A stretch of 64,000 nucleotides of DNA from Polynucleobacter sp. MWH-Braz-FAM2G (GTDB lineage: Bacteria > Pseudomonadota > Gammaproteobacteria > Burkholderiales > Burkholderiaceae). The position numbers were made by a program, and so were the translations under genes. The notes under the pieces are model-generated. The model had not been told where the DNA came from. It worked only from the letters and a program-made list of their open reading frames with translations, and searched no databases. Shown here in pieces: positions 20,310 to 28,039 of this stretch; position 1 is the first letter of the stretch; each line of letters begins with the position of its first letter. The stretch covers positions 868,001 to 932,000 of the forward strand of contig NZ_CP061300.1 of assembly GCF_018687635.1 (NCBI RefSeq), in the 5' to 3' direction.

Positions 20310-20549
20310 ATGAGCAATATCGCGCTAGAAACAATGCAAAGCCTTCTTCAGGAGCGCCTGGGAATCGATAAAGAAAAGGTTACGCTAAATGCCTCTTTGG
20401 AGGATCTTGGTATTGACTCATTAATGCAGATCGAACTCCTTTTTGATTTTGAAGATAAATACAAAATCAAAGTACCTGATGTAACCACTAAACCAGTGAC
20501 GATTGGCGATCTTCTTGCAATTGTTGAGCCATTTATTCCCAAGAATTAA
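20310..20549 (+). CDS. Acyl carrier protein (aryl polyene cluster, first)
   Basis: A 79-residue carrier protein with the phosphopantetheine attachment motif GIDSLMQIEL; Ser37 is the predicted attachment site. It is the first gene of the 15-gene operon and would hold growing intermediates as ApeE/ApeF do in characterised aryl polyene systems. A FabF-like ketosynthase gene follows after 18 nt. The role is inferred from context, the fold from sequence. Confidence 0.88.
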   Translation: MSNIALETMQSLLQERLGIDKEKVTLNASLEDLGIDSLMQIELLFDFEDKYKIKVPDVTTKPVTIGDLLAIVEPFIPKN

Positions 20550-20567
20550 CTAGCTGAGATCTTCACC

Positions 20568-21812
20568 ATGAAGAGACGTGTTGCAATAACTGGTATTGGT
20601 TTAATTGATCCTCTTGGCGAGTCAATGGGTAGTTTCTTTGACCGTACGGTAAAAGGCGAGTCGTCGATTCGTCATTACGCTACAAACGATATTCCAGTTC
20701 CAGTTTCAATCCCTGCAGTTTTTTGCCAGAACTTTAATGGCGATGAGATATTGGGCAAGCCAAGAACTATATCGATGGATAAGTTCTCGCAGATGGGTCT
20801 TGTTGCTGCATTTGAAGCCTGGACTAATGCTGGATTTGATATTAGCGATAAGTCACACAAACCAAATGCAGGTGTTTCATGGGGTACCGCCCTTGGCGGC
20901 ACCAGGATCTATGAACAGGGCTTGAAGGAGATGTGGCAAAACGGTCGAGAGCGCCTGCCGCCATTGGCTGTTGTCATGGGCATGAATAATGCTTGCTCAT
21001 CGCATATCGCAATTCAATTGGGTCTTGGTAACTCCTCTTTAAGTTACACGGTTGCTTGTTCCTCGGCTTCTGCTGCAATAGGTGAGGCTTACAGAAGAAT
21101 TCGTGATGGCGATGCAGATGTCATGGTTGCTGGCGGATCAGATACGCCGCTAATTTATGGCGTTATTAGAGCTTGGGATGGAATGCGTGTGTTATCGCCT
21201 GGCAATGAAGAAACATCGCCAAATGCATGCCGCCCATTTGATAAAAGTCGCTCTGGCCTTGTATTGGGTGAGGGTGCCGCAGCACTTGTTCTAGAAGATT
21301 GGGATCATGCAGTTTCTAGGGGTGCCTCCATCATTGCTGAACTGGCTGGATACGGAGCAAATTGCGACCATACCAATCTAGTTAAGCCCGATCCAACTGG
21401 TCAGGTAGCGGCAATGTCTTTGGCCCTAGATGATGCTGATGTAGTAATCGAAGATGTTGGTTATATCAATGCACATGGCACTGCCACGATAGAAGGCGAT
21501 CCAAGCGAAATAGAAGCCCTAAGGCAGGTTTTTGGGTCTCACGCAAAGGATCTTGCTGTGAGCTCCACAAAATCAACCCATGGGCATCTAATGGGTGCAT
21601 CAGGTGCTATTGAGGCCGTTATTACGATTCTTTCGATCAAGAATGGCGTTGTTCCCCCTACAGCTAATCTCAAGGAGATTGATCCTTTATGTGAGGGCGT
21701 CAATCATATTAAGGTGGGCGATCAGAACAAGATAAAGCTTAGGGCTGCAATCTCAAATTCATTCGCATTTGGTGGCAGTAACGCAGTTTTAGTATTTAAA
21801 TCTGCTCAATAG
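20568..21812 (+). CDS. Beta-ketoacyl-ACP synthase (FabF-like, ApeR-like)
   Basis: This 414-residue condensing enzyme has a complete active site: Cys164 in VACSSASAA, His303 in NAHGTATIEGD, Lys335 and His338 in KSTHGHLMG. The C-terminal NSFAFGGSNA loop is also present. It would catalyse decarboxylative chain extension on the carrier protein. By size and gene company it resembles the ApeR-type ketosynthase of aryl polyene clusters rather than housekeeping FabF, but the sequence alone does not separate the two. Confidence 0.88.
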   Translation: MKRRVAITGIGLIDPLGESMGSFFDRTVKGESSIRHYATNDIPVPVSIPAVFCQNFNGDEILGKPRTISMDKFSQMGLVAAFEAWTNAGFDISDKSHKPNAGVSWGTALGGTRIYEQGLKEMWQNGRERLPPLAVVMGMNNACSSHIAIQLGLGNSSLSYTVACSSASAAIGEAYRRIRDGDADVMVAGGSDTPLIYGVIRAWDGMRVLSPGNEETSPNACRPFDKSRSGLVLGEGAAALVLEDWDHAVSRGASIIAELAGYGANCDHTNLVKPDPTGQVAAMSLALDDADVVIEDVGYINAHGTATIEGDPSEIEALRQVFGSHAKDLAVSSTKSTHGHLMGASGAIEAVITILSIKNGVVPPTANLKEIDPLCEGVNHIKVGDQNKIKLRAAISNSFAFGGSNAVLVFKSAQ

Positions 21813-21824
21813 TTTGACGTTCCA

Positions 21825-22541
21825 ATGAGCCAATCTTCTTCATTTGGAATAGAGTCTTGGGCTGCTTGGAGTCCTTCTTTAAAAACATCCAGTGATTGGT
21901 TATCTTGGGTTAAGAATCCTTCTGCTTTGGTTGGTGAAGAAAAGCCAAAGGTTGAAGGCATGCAGCCAATGAATCGCCGGCGCTTGAAGCAGCTTGGTGG
22001 AATGGCTTTAGAAACAGCCTATAGCCTTCCTGAGACAGGCGCGCCAATTATTTTTTGCAGCCAACAAGGTGAGTCGACTAGGTGTTACGAGCTCTTGCAG
22101 GAGTTAACAGAAACTGGAAAGCTATCACCCCAGTCTTTTAGTTTGGCTGTACATAATGCAATTCCAAGCTTGTACACAATTGATAAGAAGTTAAATTCCA
22201 ACGTAATTGCAATTTCGTCTAATGCCGGTGTATTTTCAGCATTAGCAGAGGCGATTGGATTGCTTGCTGATGGCGAGAAAAGGGTGCGCATCATTGTTGC
22301 TGCAGAACCAACGCCAGATATCTATAACTCATATTGCGATTTCCCTGGCGAAGCATACGCATACTCTGTAGATCTGATTTCTTCAGGAGATCTTTCTCTC
22401 AGCATTTCCGCTGCTAAAGAAGCTAAGTCTAACGATGCAAATATCTCTATAAACCTTGAAGTCCTTAGGTTTTTACTTTCTGAAGATCAGAGTTATGAGG
22501 CTGCGATAGACAATACCTCTTGGCATCTGAAGAGGGGTTAA
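21825..22541 (+). CDS. Beta-ketoacyl synthase chain-length-factor-like protein (ApeC-like)
   Basis: A 238-residue protein of the short ketosynthase N-terminal-like type (Ketoacyl-synt_2). The N-terminal WAAWSP motif and the NRRRLKQLGGMALETAYSL block are family features. The catalytic Cys is absent: the nucleophile region reads ISSNAGVFSALAEA. It is thus probably a non-catalytic partner, as the ApeC subunit of the ApeC:ApeO heterodimer. The only candidate partner in the window with a full active site besides the 20568 gene is at 30852. Its stop shares one base with the next start (TAATG). Confidence 0.82.
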   Translation: MSQSSSFGIESWAAWSPSLKTSSDWLSWVKNPSALVGEEKPKVEGMQPMNRRRLKQLGGMALETAYSLPETGAPIIFCSQQGESTRCYELLQELTETGKLSPQSFSLAVHNAIPSLYTIDKKLNSNVIAISSNAGVFSALAEAIGLLADGEKRVRIIVAAEPTPDIYNSYCDFPGEAYAYSVDLISSGDLSLSISAAKEAKSNDANISINLEVLRFLLSEDQSYEAAIDNTSWHLKRG

Positions 22542-23308
22542 TGTTGAATCGTTATTGGCGAATCTTCGCAACAGGACTCTCATTTGCAATATTTGGAATC
22601 TGTGGAACGATTCTTACGGCGCTATTGCTTCCAGTTTTATTTCTAACTAATGACACACCAGCTCGCAGAAAGTTTGGAAAGCTATTGCTTAAGCTTTCCT
22701 TTCGAAGCTTCTTGTGGGGGATGCAATTCCTTGGTGTGATGGATTTGCAAACCAAAAATTTAGGCCGACTCAAATCTGGTGGGCGCCTAGTTTTATCAAA
22801 TCACCCAAGCTTGATTGATGCGGTCATATTGATTGCACTTATCGATAACCCTAACGGAATCATTAAGTCCAGCCTATTTAATAACCCAAGCATGTATGGC
22901 TTAGCAAAGATAGCGGGATTGATGCGCAATGTTGAAGGCCCAGAGCTAATACGCAAATCTATAGAATCTATAAGTAGTGGCGAAAATTTGATAATATTTC
23001 CTGAGGGAACCAGGACAAAGGTATTGGGTCAGGTGACTTTCAAGCAGGGTGCTGCCTATATTGCAATCAAAGGCGGAATTAATATCACCCCCATATTGAT
23101 AGTTACCTCTGAGCCAGTACTGAGAAAGGATCACAGTTGGTACAAGGTTCCTTCGAAAAAGCCGGTATTTACTGTTTCCGTATTGGACGAGGTTAATGTT
23201 GCCACTAAGGTAAATCCTCGTGGTGATTTGTTGATTGAAGCAGCTGAACTAACAGAATATTTAGAAGAATACTTTACGCATGAGCTTAGAGAGCATGAAC
23301 AGTCTTGA
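22541..23308 (+). CDS. Lysophospholipid/1-acylglycerol-phosphate-type acyltransferase (PlsC family)
   Basis: A membrane-associated acyltransferase of about 255 residues. An N-terminal hydrophobic segment (residues 5-35) precedes the catalytic HxxxxD motif in LSNHPSLIDAVIL, and the acyl-acceptor motif FPEGTRT follows. The start at 22541 (TAATG with the previous gene) is preferred over a TTG at 22520. In aryl polyene clusters such enzymes are thought to help attach the polyene to a lipid anchor; the exact reaction is unproven. Confidence 0.85.
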   Translation: MLNRYWRIFATGLSFAIFGICGTILTALLLPVLFLTNDTPARRKFGKLLLKLSFRSFLWGMQFLGVMDLQTKNLGRLKSGGRLVLSNHPSLIDAVILIALIDNPNGIIKSSLFNNPSMYGLAKIAGLMRNVEGPELIRKSIESISSGENLIIFPEGTRTKVLGQVTFKQGAAYIAIKGGINITPILIVTSEPVLRKDHSWYKVPSKKPVFTVSVLDEVNVATKVNPRGDLLIEAAELTEYLEEYFTHELREHEQS

Positions 23309-23555
23309 ACAAGAAATCAAAGAATTAATTATCAGCAGCCTAAATCTCGAAGATTACTCACCTGCGGATATTAAGTCTGAGGACTCTTTATTTAACGATG
23401 GTCTTGGATTGGACTCCATAGATGCATTGGAGCTTGGTGTGGCGCTTCAAAAGAAGTATGGCCTGGAGATGACTAATATTACTAAGACGGAAGGCAAGCA
23501 TTTTTATTCAGTAGCAACGTTAGCCAAATTTGTAGCAGAAAACAGAACAAAATAA
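23280..23555 (+). CDS. Acyl carrier protein (aryl polyene cluster, second)
   Basis: A 91-residue carrier protein with GLGLDSIDALELGVALQ; Ser46 is the predicted phosphopantetheine site. It overlaps the acyltransferase gene by 29 nt. An in-frame ATG at 23295 (MNSLEQEIKELI) may be the true start and would leave 86 residues. Two distinct carrier proteins are usual in aryl polyene clusters. Confidence 0.87.
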   Translation: MSLESMNSLEQEIKELIISSLNLEDYSPADIKSEDSLFNDGLGLDSIDALELGVALQKKYGLEMTNITKTEGKHFYSVATLAKFVAENRTK

Positions 23556-23613
23556 ATGCCGCGGTCCGAGCGTATTTGCTCGATCTATAAATTGGTAGGG
23601 TAAATGAAAATCA

Positions 23614-24129
23614 ATGGAAGTCTTGCTTGCGGTACTGCTACCAATATCTATCTGGGTATTTAAATTTCTAGACATTCCGTTTTGGGTGGCTGGCATATTC
23701 TTTGTGCCACTTGTCTTTCTTAAAAAGAATCCTTATTGGGGCAGAGCACTGTCTATAGTGGCACTAATTCTTGGCATTGCGTCACTTTTGCTTAGAAATG
23801 CTGAGTTCGTATATTTGTATCCCGTGCTGGTCAATTCAGTGCTATTCACAGTTTTTGTTTCCAGTCTCTTCGGCAACCAAACAATCGTCGAAAAAATTGC
23901 CAGACTGAAAGATACAAGATTTACTGATCAGCAGATTCCTTATGCACGCAAGGTAACTATCGTATGGGCAATATTTTTCTTGCTTAATGGCTGTATAGCG
24001 CTTCTGACCATATTCATTGACGATAAAGCATATTGGTCGCTATATAACGGCGCCATTTCCTATGTGCTCATGGGATTGATGTTCGCTGGTGAGCTTTATT
24101 GTCGTAAGAGACACATTGAGAATGCTTAG
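23614..24129 (+). CDS. Integral membrane protein of aryl polyene clusters (COG4648-like)
   Basis: A 171-residue protein with about five hydrophobic membrane segments (residues 1-18, 22-38, 44-62, 68-86, 110-130 and 140-160 by eye). Small membrane proteins of this type recur beside the carrier proteins and adenylation enzymes of aryl polyene operons; their function is unknown. It overlaps the next gene by 8 nt. Confidence 0.75.
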   Translation: MEVLLAVLLPISIWVFKFLDIPFWVAGIFFVPLVFLKKNPYWGRALSIVALILGIASLLLRNAEFVYLYPVLVNSVLFTVFVSSLFGNQTIVEKIARLKDTRFTDQQIPYARKVTIVWAIFFLLNGCIALLTIFIDDKAYWSLYNGAISYVLMGLMFAGELYCRKRHIENA

Positions 24130-25786
24130 CAACAAGCTTTCGAATCTCCTGTTAAGCAAGCAGGACAGCTCATTCATTACGAATGATGGAGTAACTCTTG
24201 CTCAGCTAAAGAATGACGTAGCAAGGGCGCGATCCTCTTTTCAAAGCATTGGCGATGTCGAAATAGCTGTATATGACTCGGATGCATATAAGTTCTTAGT
24301 TTGGCTTCTTGCTGCATGGCAAGAGGGGCGCAAAGTGCTAGTCCCAGTCGATATGAATATTGCCCTAAATTCCAGCTTTTCAAATTGGTTCAAGATTGGT
24401 GAGTTTGAGAGCTCACAACTCTCTGCCTGGGGTGAAGATATAGACCCTGCGAATGAGCTGTTTCATGAATTAAATTCCGACTTCGATGCCATAGGTGTCT
24501 TTACTTCTGGATCAACGGGTAATCCAGTGAGAATCGATAAGAAGATATGGCAGCTTGAAAATGAAGTTGAAGCACTTGAACATACATTCGGTGAGCTGAT
24601 ACCAAATGATGTTTCTTTTATTAGATCGGTTAGTCACCAACACTTCTTCGGCATGCCGTTTGCTCTACTTTGGGCAATATCTAGGGGCTCCAAAATCACC
24701 AGGCAATCCATAAAAGGCGGTCATGAATGGAATACTCTAGAGTCACAAGTCTTAGTTACTAGCCCATCTTTTTTGAAGAGTATCGTAGAGTTAGATGCAC
24801 AACATAAAAATATTGGACCAGGAGTTAAGTCAATCTTTTCAGCTGGCGGTGTATTGGATGAGCTCGTATATAGAGTTATCAATCAGATTACGAACACACG
24901 AGTTGTTGATATATACGGCAGTTCAGAAACAGGCCATATAGCCTGGAGAGATTCGCCTGATACACCATGGTTGCTTCAAAAGGGCGTTGAATTTAAAAAA
25001 CCTATAGATGCTGTTCTTGAGATCAAATCTAATTTCTGTCCAAATGATGATTGGTTTTCAACTTCAGACCTCGCTCGCCAAACAGGCAATTCCTTTGAAA
25101 TTCTAGGTAGGGCCGATCGCATTCTAAAGATCGAGGGAACAAGGGTCTCGCTAAGTCAGCTTATTAATTCAATTAAAGAGTCTGATCTAGTCGAGGATTG
25201 CCATATTTCTGATCTTGATAGCGGTAGAAGATCTCAATTGGGTTGTGTAATTAAGTTGAGTGCTAAAGGCAATAAGTTTATAACGATAGAAGGAAAGTTG
25301 CCGCTAGTGAACCAGCTTAAGAGCTCACTCAAAGGAAAGATAAATTCCATAGCAATACCCAGAAGGTGGCGGTTCGTAGATCAATTTCCCCAAAATGCCA
25401 TGGGCAAGGTAGTCAAAAAAGATTTAGATGACTTATTTTCAGAGAGCATTAAGTCTCCAATAGTTGTAAGCAAAAAGGTTGAGGAGTTATTGATGGAATT
25501 GGTTTTGGATATGTCTAAAACCTTGGCTTGTTTTAATGGACATTTCGATGGCTTCCCAGTTGTGCCTGGAGTGGCCCTAATTGAGTGGGCCATTAAATTC
25601 GCTCAACAAGGATTTGGGGGTGGTCCCGCATTTGTGGGAATGTCTCAGGTGAAGTTCCAGCAATTTATTAAGCCCAACCAAATAGTTCACCTGCAGTTAG
25701 AGCGCAATATAGATTCAAGCAATATTAAGTTTCAATATCGCAACTCGGATACCATCCTTTCAAGTGGAACTTTAAAGTTTAAATAA
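24122..25786 (+). CDS. Adenylation enzyme fused to ApeI-like dehydratase
   Basis: A two-domain protein of about 554 residues. The N-terminal adenylate-forming domain (to about residue 430) has FTSGSTGNPV, DIYGSSETGHIAW, TSDLAR, GRADRILKIEGTRV and a C-terminal catalytic-lysine region NAMGKVVKK. It would activate the aromatic starter acid. The C-terminal 110 residues are a hotdog domain with CFNGHFDGFPVVPGVALIEW, matching ApeI-family dehydratases. In E. coli these are separate proteins (ApeH, ApeI). The ATG at 24122 overlaps the upstream gene; a start at 24089 is less likely. Confidence 0.87.
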   Translation: MLSNKLSNLLLSKQDSSFITNDGVTLAQLKNDVARARSSFQSIGDVEIAVYDSDAYKFLVWLLAAWQEGRKVLVPVDMNIALNSSFSNWFKIGEFESSQLSAWGEDIDPANELFHELNSDFDAIGVFTSGSTGNPVRIDKKIWQLENEVEALEHTFGELIPNDVSFIRSVSHQHFFGMPFALLWAISRGSKITRQSIKGGHEWNTLESQVLVTSPSFLKSIVELDAQHKNIGPGVKSIFSAGGVLDELVYRVINQITNTRVVDIYGSSETGHIAWRDSPDTPWLLQKGVEFKKPIDAVLEIKSNFCPNDDWFSTSDLARQTGNSFEILGRADRILKIEGTRVSLSQLINSIKESDLVEDCHISDLDSGRRSQLGCVIKLSAKGNKFITIEGKLPLVNQLKSSLKGKINSIAIPRRWRFVDQFPQNAMGKVVKKDLDDLFSESIKSPIVVSKKVEELLMELVLDMSKTLACFNGHFDGFPVVPGVALIEWAIKFAQQGFGGGPAFVGMSQVKFQQFIKPNQIVHLQLERNIDSSNIKFQYRNSDTILSSGTLKFK

Positions 25787-25792
25787 ACCAGC

Positions 25793-26527
25793 ATGAATAT
25801 TTGCGCATTAATTCCCTATTACAACCATCCAGAGGCTATAGGTCATGTGGTTAGGCAGCTATCGGCTTACAACTTGCACATCATCATTGTGGATGACGGT
25901 AGCGATGAAAAGTCCAAATTAGGCCTTAAACCTTTATTAGGCTCACCTAATGTAACTTTAGTTACGAGAGAGGTAAATGGCGGGAAGGGCGCTGCCGTAA
26001 TCACTGGAATGCGTGAAGCGCTTAAGAGGGGTTACACACACGCACTTCAGGTGGATGCGGATGGGCAGCATGATCTGGAAAAGATCCCAGAATTGCTTAG
26101 GTTGAGTGAACGTCATCCAGACAAAATTATTTCAGGGATGCCTGTATATGATGAGTCCGTTCCAACCAGCCGGAAGTTATGGCGGTATGCCACCCATATT
26201 TTGGTTTGGATTCATACGCTTTCATTTGAAATTCGAGATTCAATGTGTGGATTTCGTATCTACCCACTAGAGAAGACTTTGAAGGTCATAGACTCAAGAA
26301 AAGAGTTTGGCCAGAGGATGGATTTTGATATTGAAATTCTTGTGAGATCTCTTTGGGATAACTTGCACATAGTTCAATTGCCGGTTGGGGTTAAGTACCC
26401 AATTGATGGTGTGTCGCACTTTCAGTTATTTAATGACAACTTTCTAATAACCAAGCTTCACATACGATTATTTTTTGGAATGATATTTAATTTCCCTAAA
26501 TTGCTCTTTAGAAAGGTATTTGCTTGA
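25793..26527 (+). CDS. Glycosyltransferase family 2
   Basis: A 244-residue GT-A enzyme resembling dolichol-phosphate-mannose-synthase-like transferases. The nucleotide-binding start is IPYYNHPEAIGHVVRQL with IIVDDGSDE; the metal motif is in LQVDADGQHD, and DSMCGFRIYP follows. No membrane anchor is evident. In several aryl polyene systems a glycosyltransferase and an acyltransferase are fused; here they are separate but coupled by a TTGA overlap. The sugar acceptor is unknown. Confidence 0.87.
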   Translation: MNICALIPYYNHPEAIGHVVRQLSAYNLHIIIVDDGSDEKSKLGLKPLLGSPNVTLVTREVNGGKGAAVITGMREALKRGYTHALQVDADGQHDLEKIPELLRLSERHPDKIISGMPVYDESVPTSRKLWRYATHILVWIHTLSFEIRDSMCGFRIYPLEKTLKVIDSRKEFGQRMDFDIEILVRSLWDNLHIVQLPVGVKYPIDGVSHFQLFNDNFLITKLHIRLFFGMIFNFPKLLFRKVFA

Positions 26528-27438
26528 TTCACTGGGCAGATCTCAATGAGGTTTCCGCATCCTTAGGCATAAGGTTGTTGTTCCTCGTCTATAGGGTATT
26601 CGGTAGGCTGCCAGTTCTTTTGATTCTCTATCCAGTTATTTTCTGGTTTCTCATCTTTAGCAAGGTTGCAAGAAGGTCATCTTATGACTATTTAGATCGC
26701 CTATATCAATATAGCGGTGGAGCTACGCCAAAACCTACATGGCTAAATGTATACAGACATATTTATGCATTTGGCGAATGCATTCTAGATAAGCTAATCA
26801 TCTGGAGTGGAAGCATTGATGATCTAGAGTATTCGCTTGATCAGATAGAAGCATTTAATGAGTTAACAAAAGAGGGCAAAGGTGCAATTATTGTTGTATC
26901 GCACCTAGGCAATTTAGATTTTTGCAGGGCTATTGCTAAATTCCACCCCAATATCGATTTGACTGTTTTGGTTCACACTACGCATGCCGTGAAGTTCAAC
27001 AAGCTTCTCAAGGCTATTAACCCAGATAGCGCTTTAAATATTATTCAGGTATCAAAATTTTCAATGCAAGATGCAATGCTTTTATCTGAAAAGATTGAAA
27101 AGGGTGGGTTGATTGCAATTGCAGGTGATAGGGTCCCATTAATGTGGGGCAACACTATACCGTTAAGTTTTCTGGGGTCTAAGGCCGATTTCCCTTTGGG
27201 GGCCTATTTGCTGGGAAAAACTTTGGGCTGCCAATTACTTTCCTTAATGGCCATAAAAGTAAATGGACGGTACGAGGTATCTAGTAAGCAGATCGCCGAT
27301 TTCAGTGATCCAGAGAAACGGGATTCCATGGACCTGGCTGCGCAAAAATTTGTAGAAACTCTTAATGATGGATGTTTAAAGTCTCCATTTCAGTGGTTCA
27401 ATTTTTATCCGTTCTGGCAAAAGATTAATCATGAATAA
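26524..27438 (+). CDS. Lauroyl-acyltransferase-like (HtrB/LpxL family) acyltransferase
   Basis: A 304-residue acyltransferase with an N-terminal membrane segment (residues 14-45) and the HtrB-like catalytic motif VVSHLGNLDFCRA near residue 125, followed by IAGDRVPL. It uses a TTG start overlapping the glycosyltransferase stop. Together the pair probably builds the lipid or glycolipid part of the pigment conjugate; this is inferred from order and family. Confidence 0.83.
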   Translation: MIHWADLNEVSASLGIRLLFLVYRVFGRLPVLLILYPVIFWFLIFSKVARRSSYDYLDRLYQYSGGATPKPTWLNVYRHIYAFGECILDKLIIWSGSIDDLEYSLDQIEAFNELTKEGKGAIIVVSHLGNLDFCRAIAKFHPNIDLTVLVHTTHAVKFNKLLKAINPDSALNIIQVSKFSMQDAMLLSEKIEKGGLIAIAGDRVPLMWGNTIPLSFLGSKADFPLGAYLLGKTLGCQLLSLMAIKVNGRYEVSSKQIADFSDPEKRDSMDLAAQKFVETLNDGCLKSPFQWFNFYPFWQKINHE

Positions 27439-28039
27439 TTCGATTACCCGAGTATTGCTGGCATGTTTACTTTGTTTTTCAGGCCATGCTTTCGCGGACT
27501 CTTTGCTAAATCAAATTGAGGGTATGGTCGGATCCGCCCAAACTGTTCGGGGTAAGTTTGTTCAAACAAAGGTAATGACGGGAATAAGTAAGCGCCTTGT
27601 ATCGGATGGAAATTTCATTGTTGACAAGACTCAGGGAGTTCTCTGGGTAACAGAGAAGCCAATCTATCAAAAGCTAAGAGTTTCGAACTCAAGCATCAAG
27701 ATTGACAATAAGAGCGGCAATTTAATGGCCCTAGATGCACGTAGCGAACCATCCGTTAGGTATATCAATGAGTTAGTTCTGGCAGTCTTTTCTGGGGATT
27801 TGAATGCCTTAGATAGACTCTTTAGTTACACAGGTGAGGCATCCTCAAGGGGTTGGGCAGTAGAGCTCACGCCTAAATCCGCGGCTTCAGCACCTTTTAA
27901 GAGAATTACGATGGCGGGTGGCTCCACGATAAGTCGTATTACATTCATATCCAAGGATGGGGACTCGACTGAGATTTCGTTTAGCGATGTTCGACCTGCG
28001 GCTAGCCTAACAAAAGATGAAGCGCTTCAATTACAGTAA
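27431..28039 (+). CDS. LolA-like outer membrane lipoprotein carrier
   Basis: A 202-residue exported protein with a Sec signal peptide ending near residue 22 (GHAFADS). The mature part begins with the LolA-type block SAQTVRGKFVQTKVM. LolA-like proteins in aryl polyene clusters are presumed to ferry the lipidated product across the periplasm. It overlaps its neighbours by 8 and 23 nt. Confidence 0.85.
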   Translation: MNNSITRVLLACLLCFSGHAFADSLLNQIEGMVGSAQTVRGKFVQTKVMTGISKRLVSDGNFIVDKTQGVLWVTEKPIYQKLRVSNSSIKIDNKSGNLMALDARSEPSVRYINELVLAVFSGDLNALDRLFSYTGEASSRGWAVELTPKSAASAPFKRITMAGGSTISRITFISKDGDSTEISFSDVRPAASLTKDEALQLQ

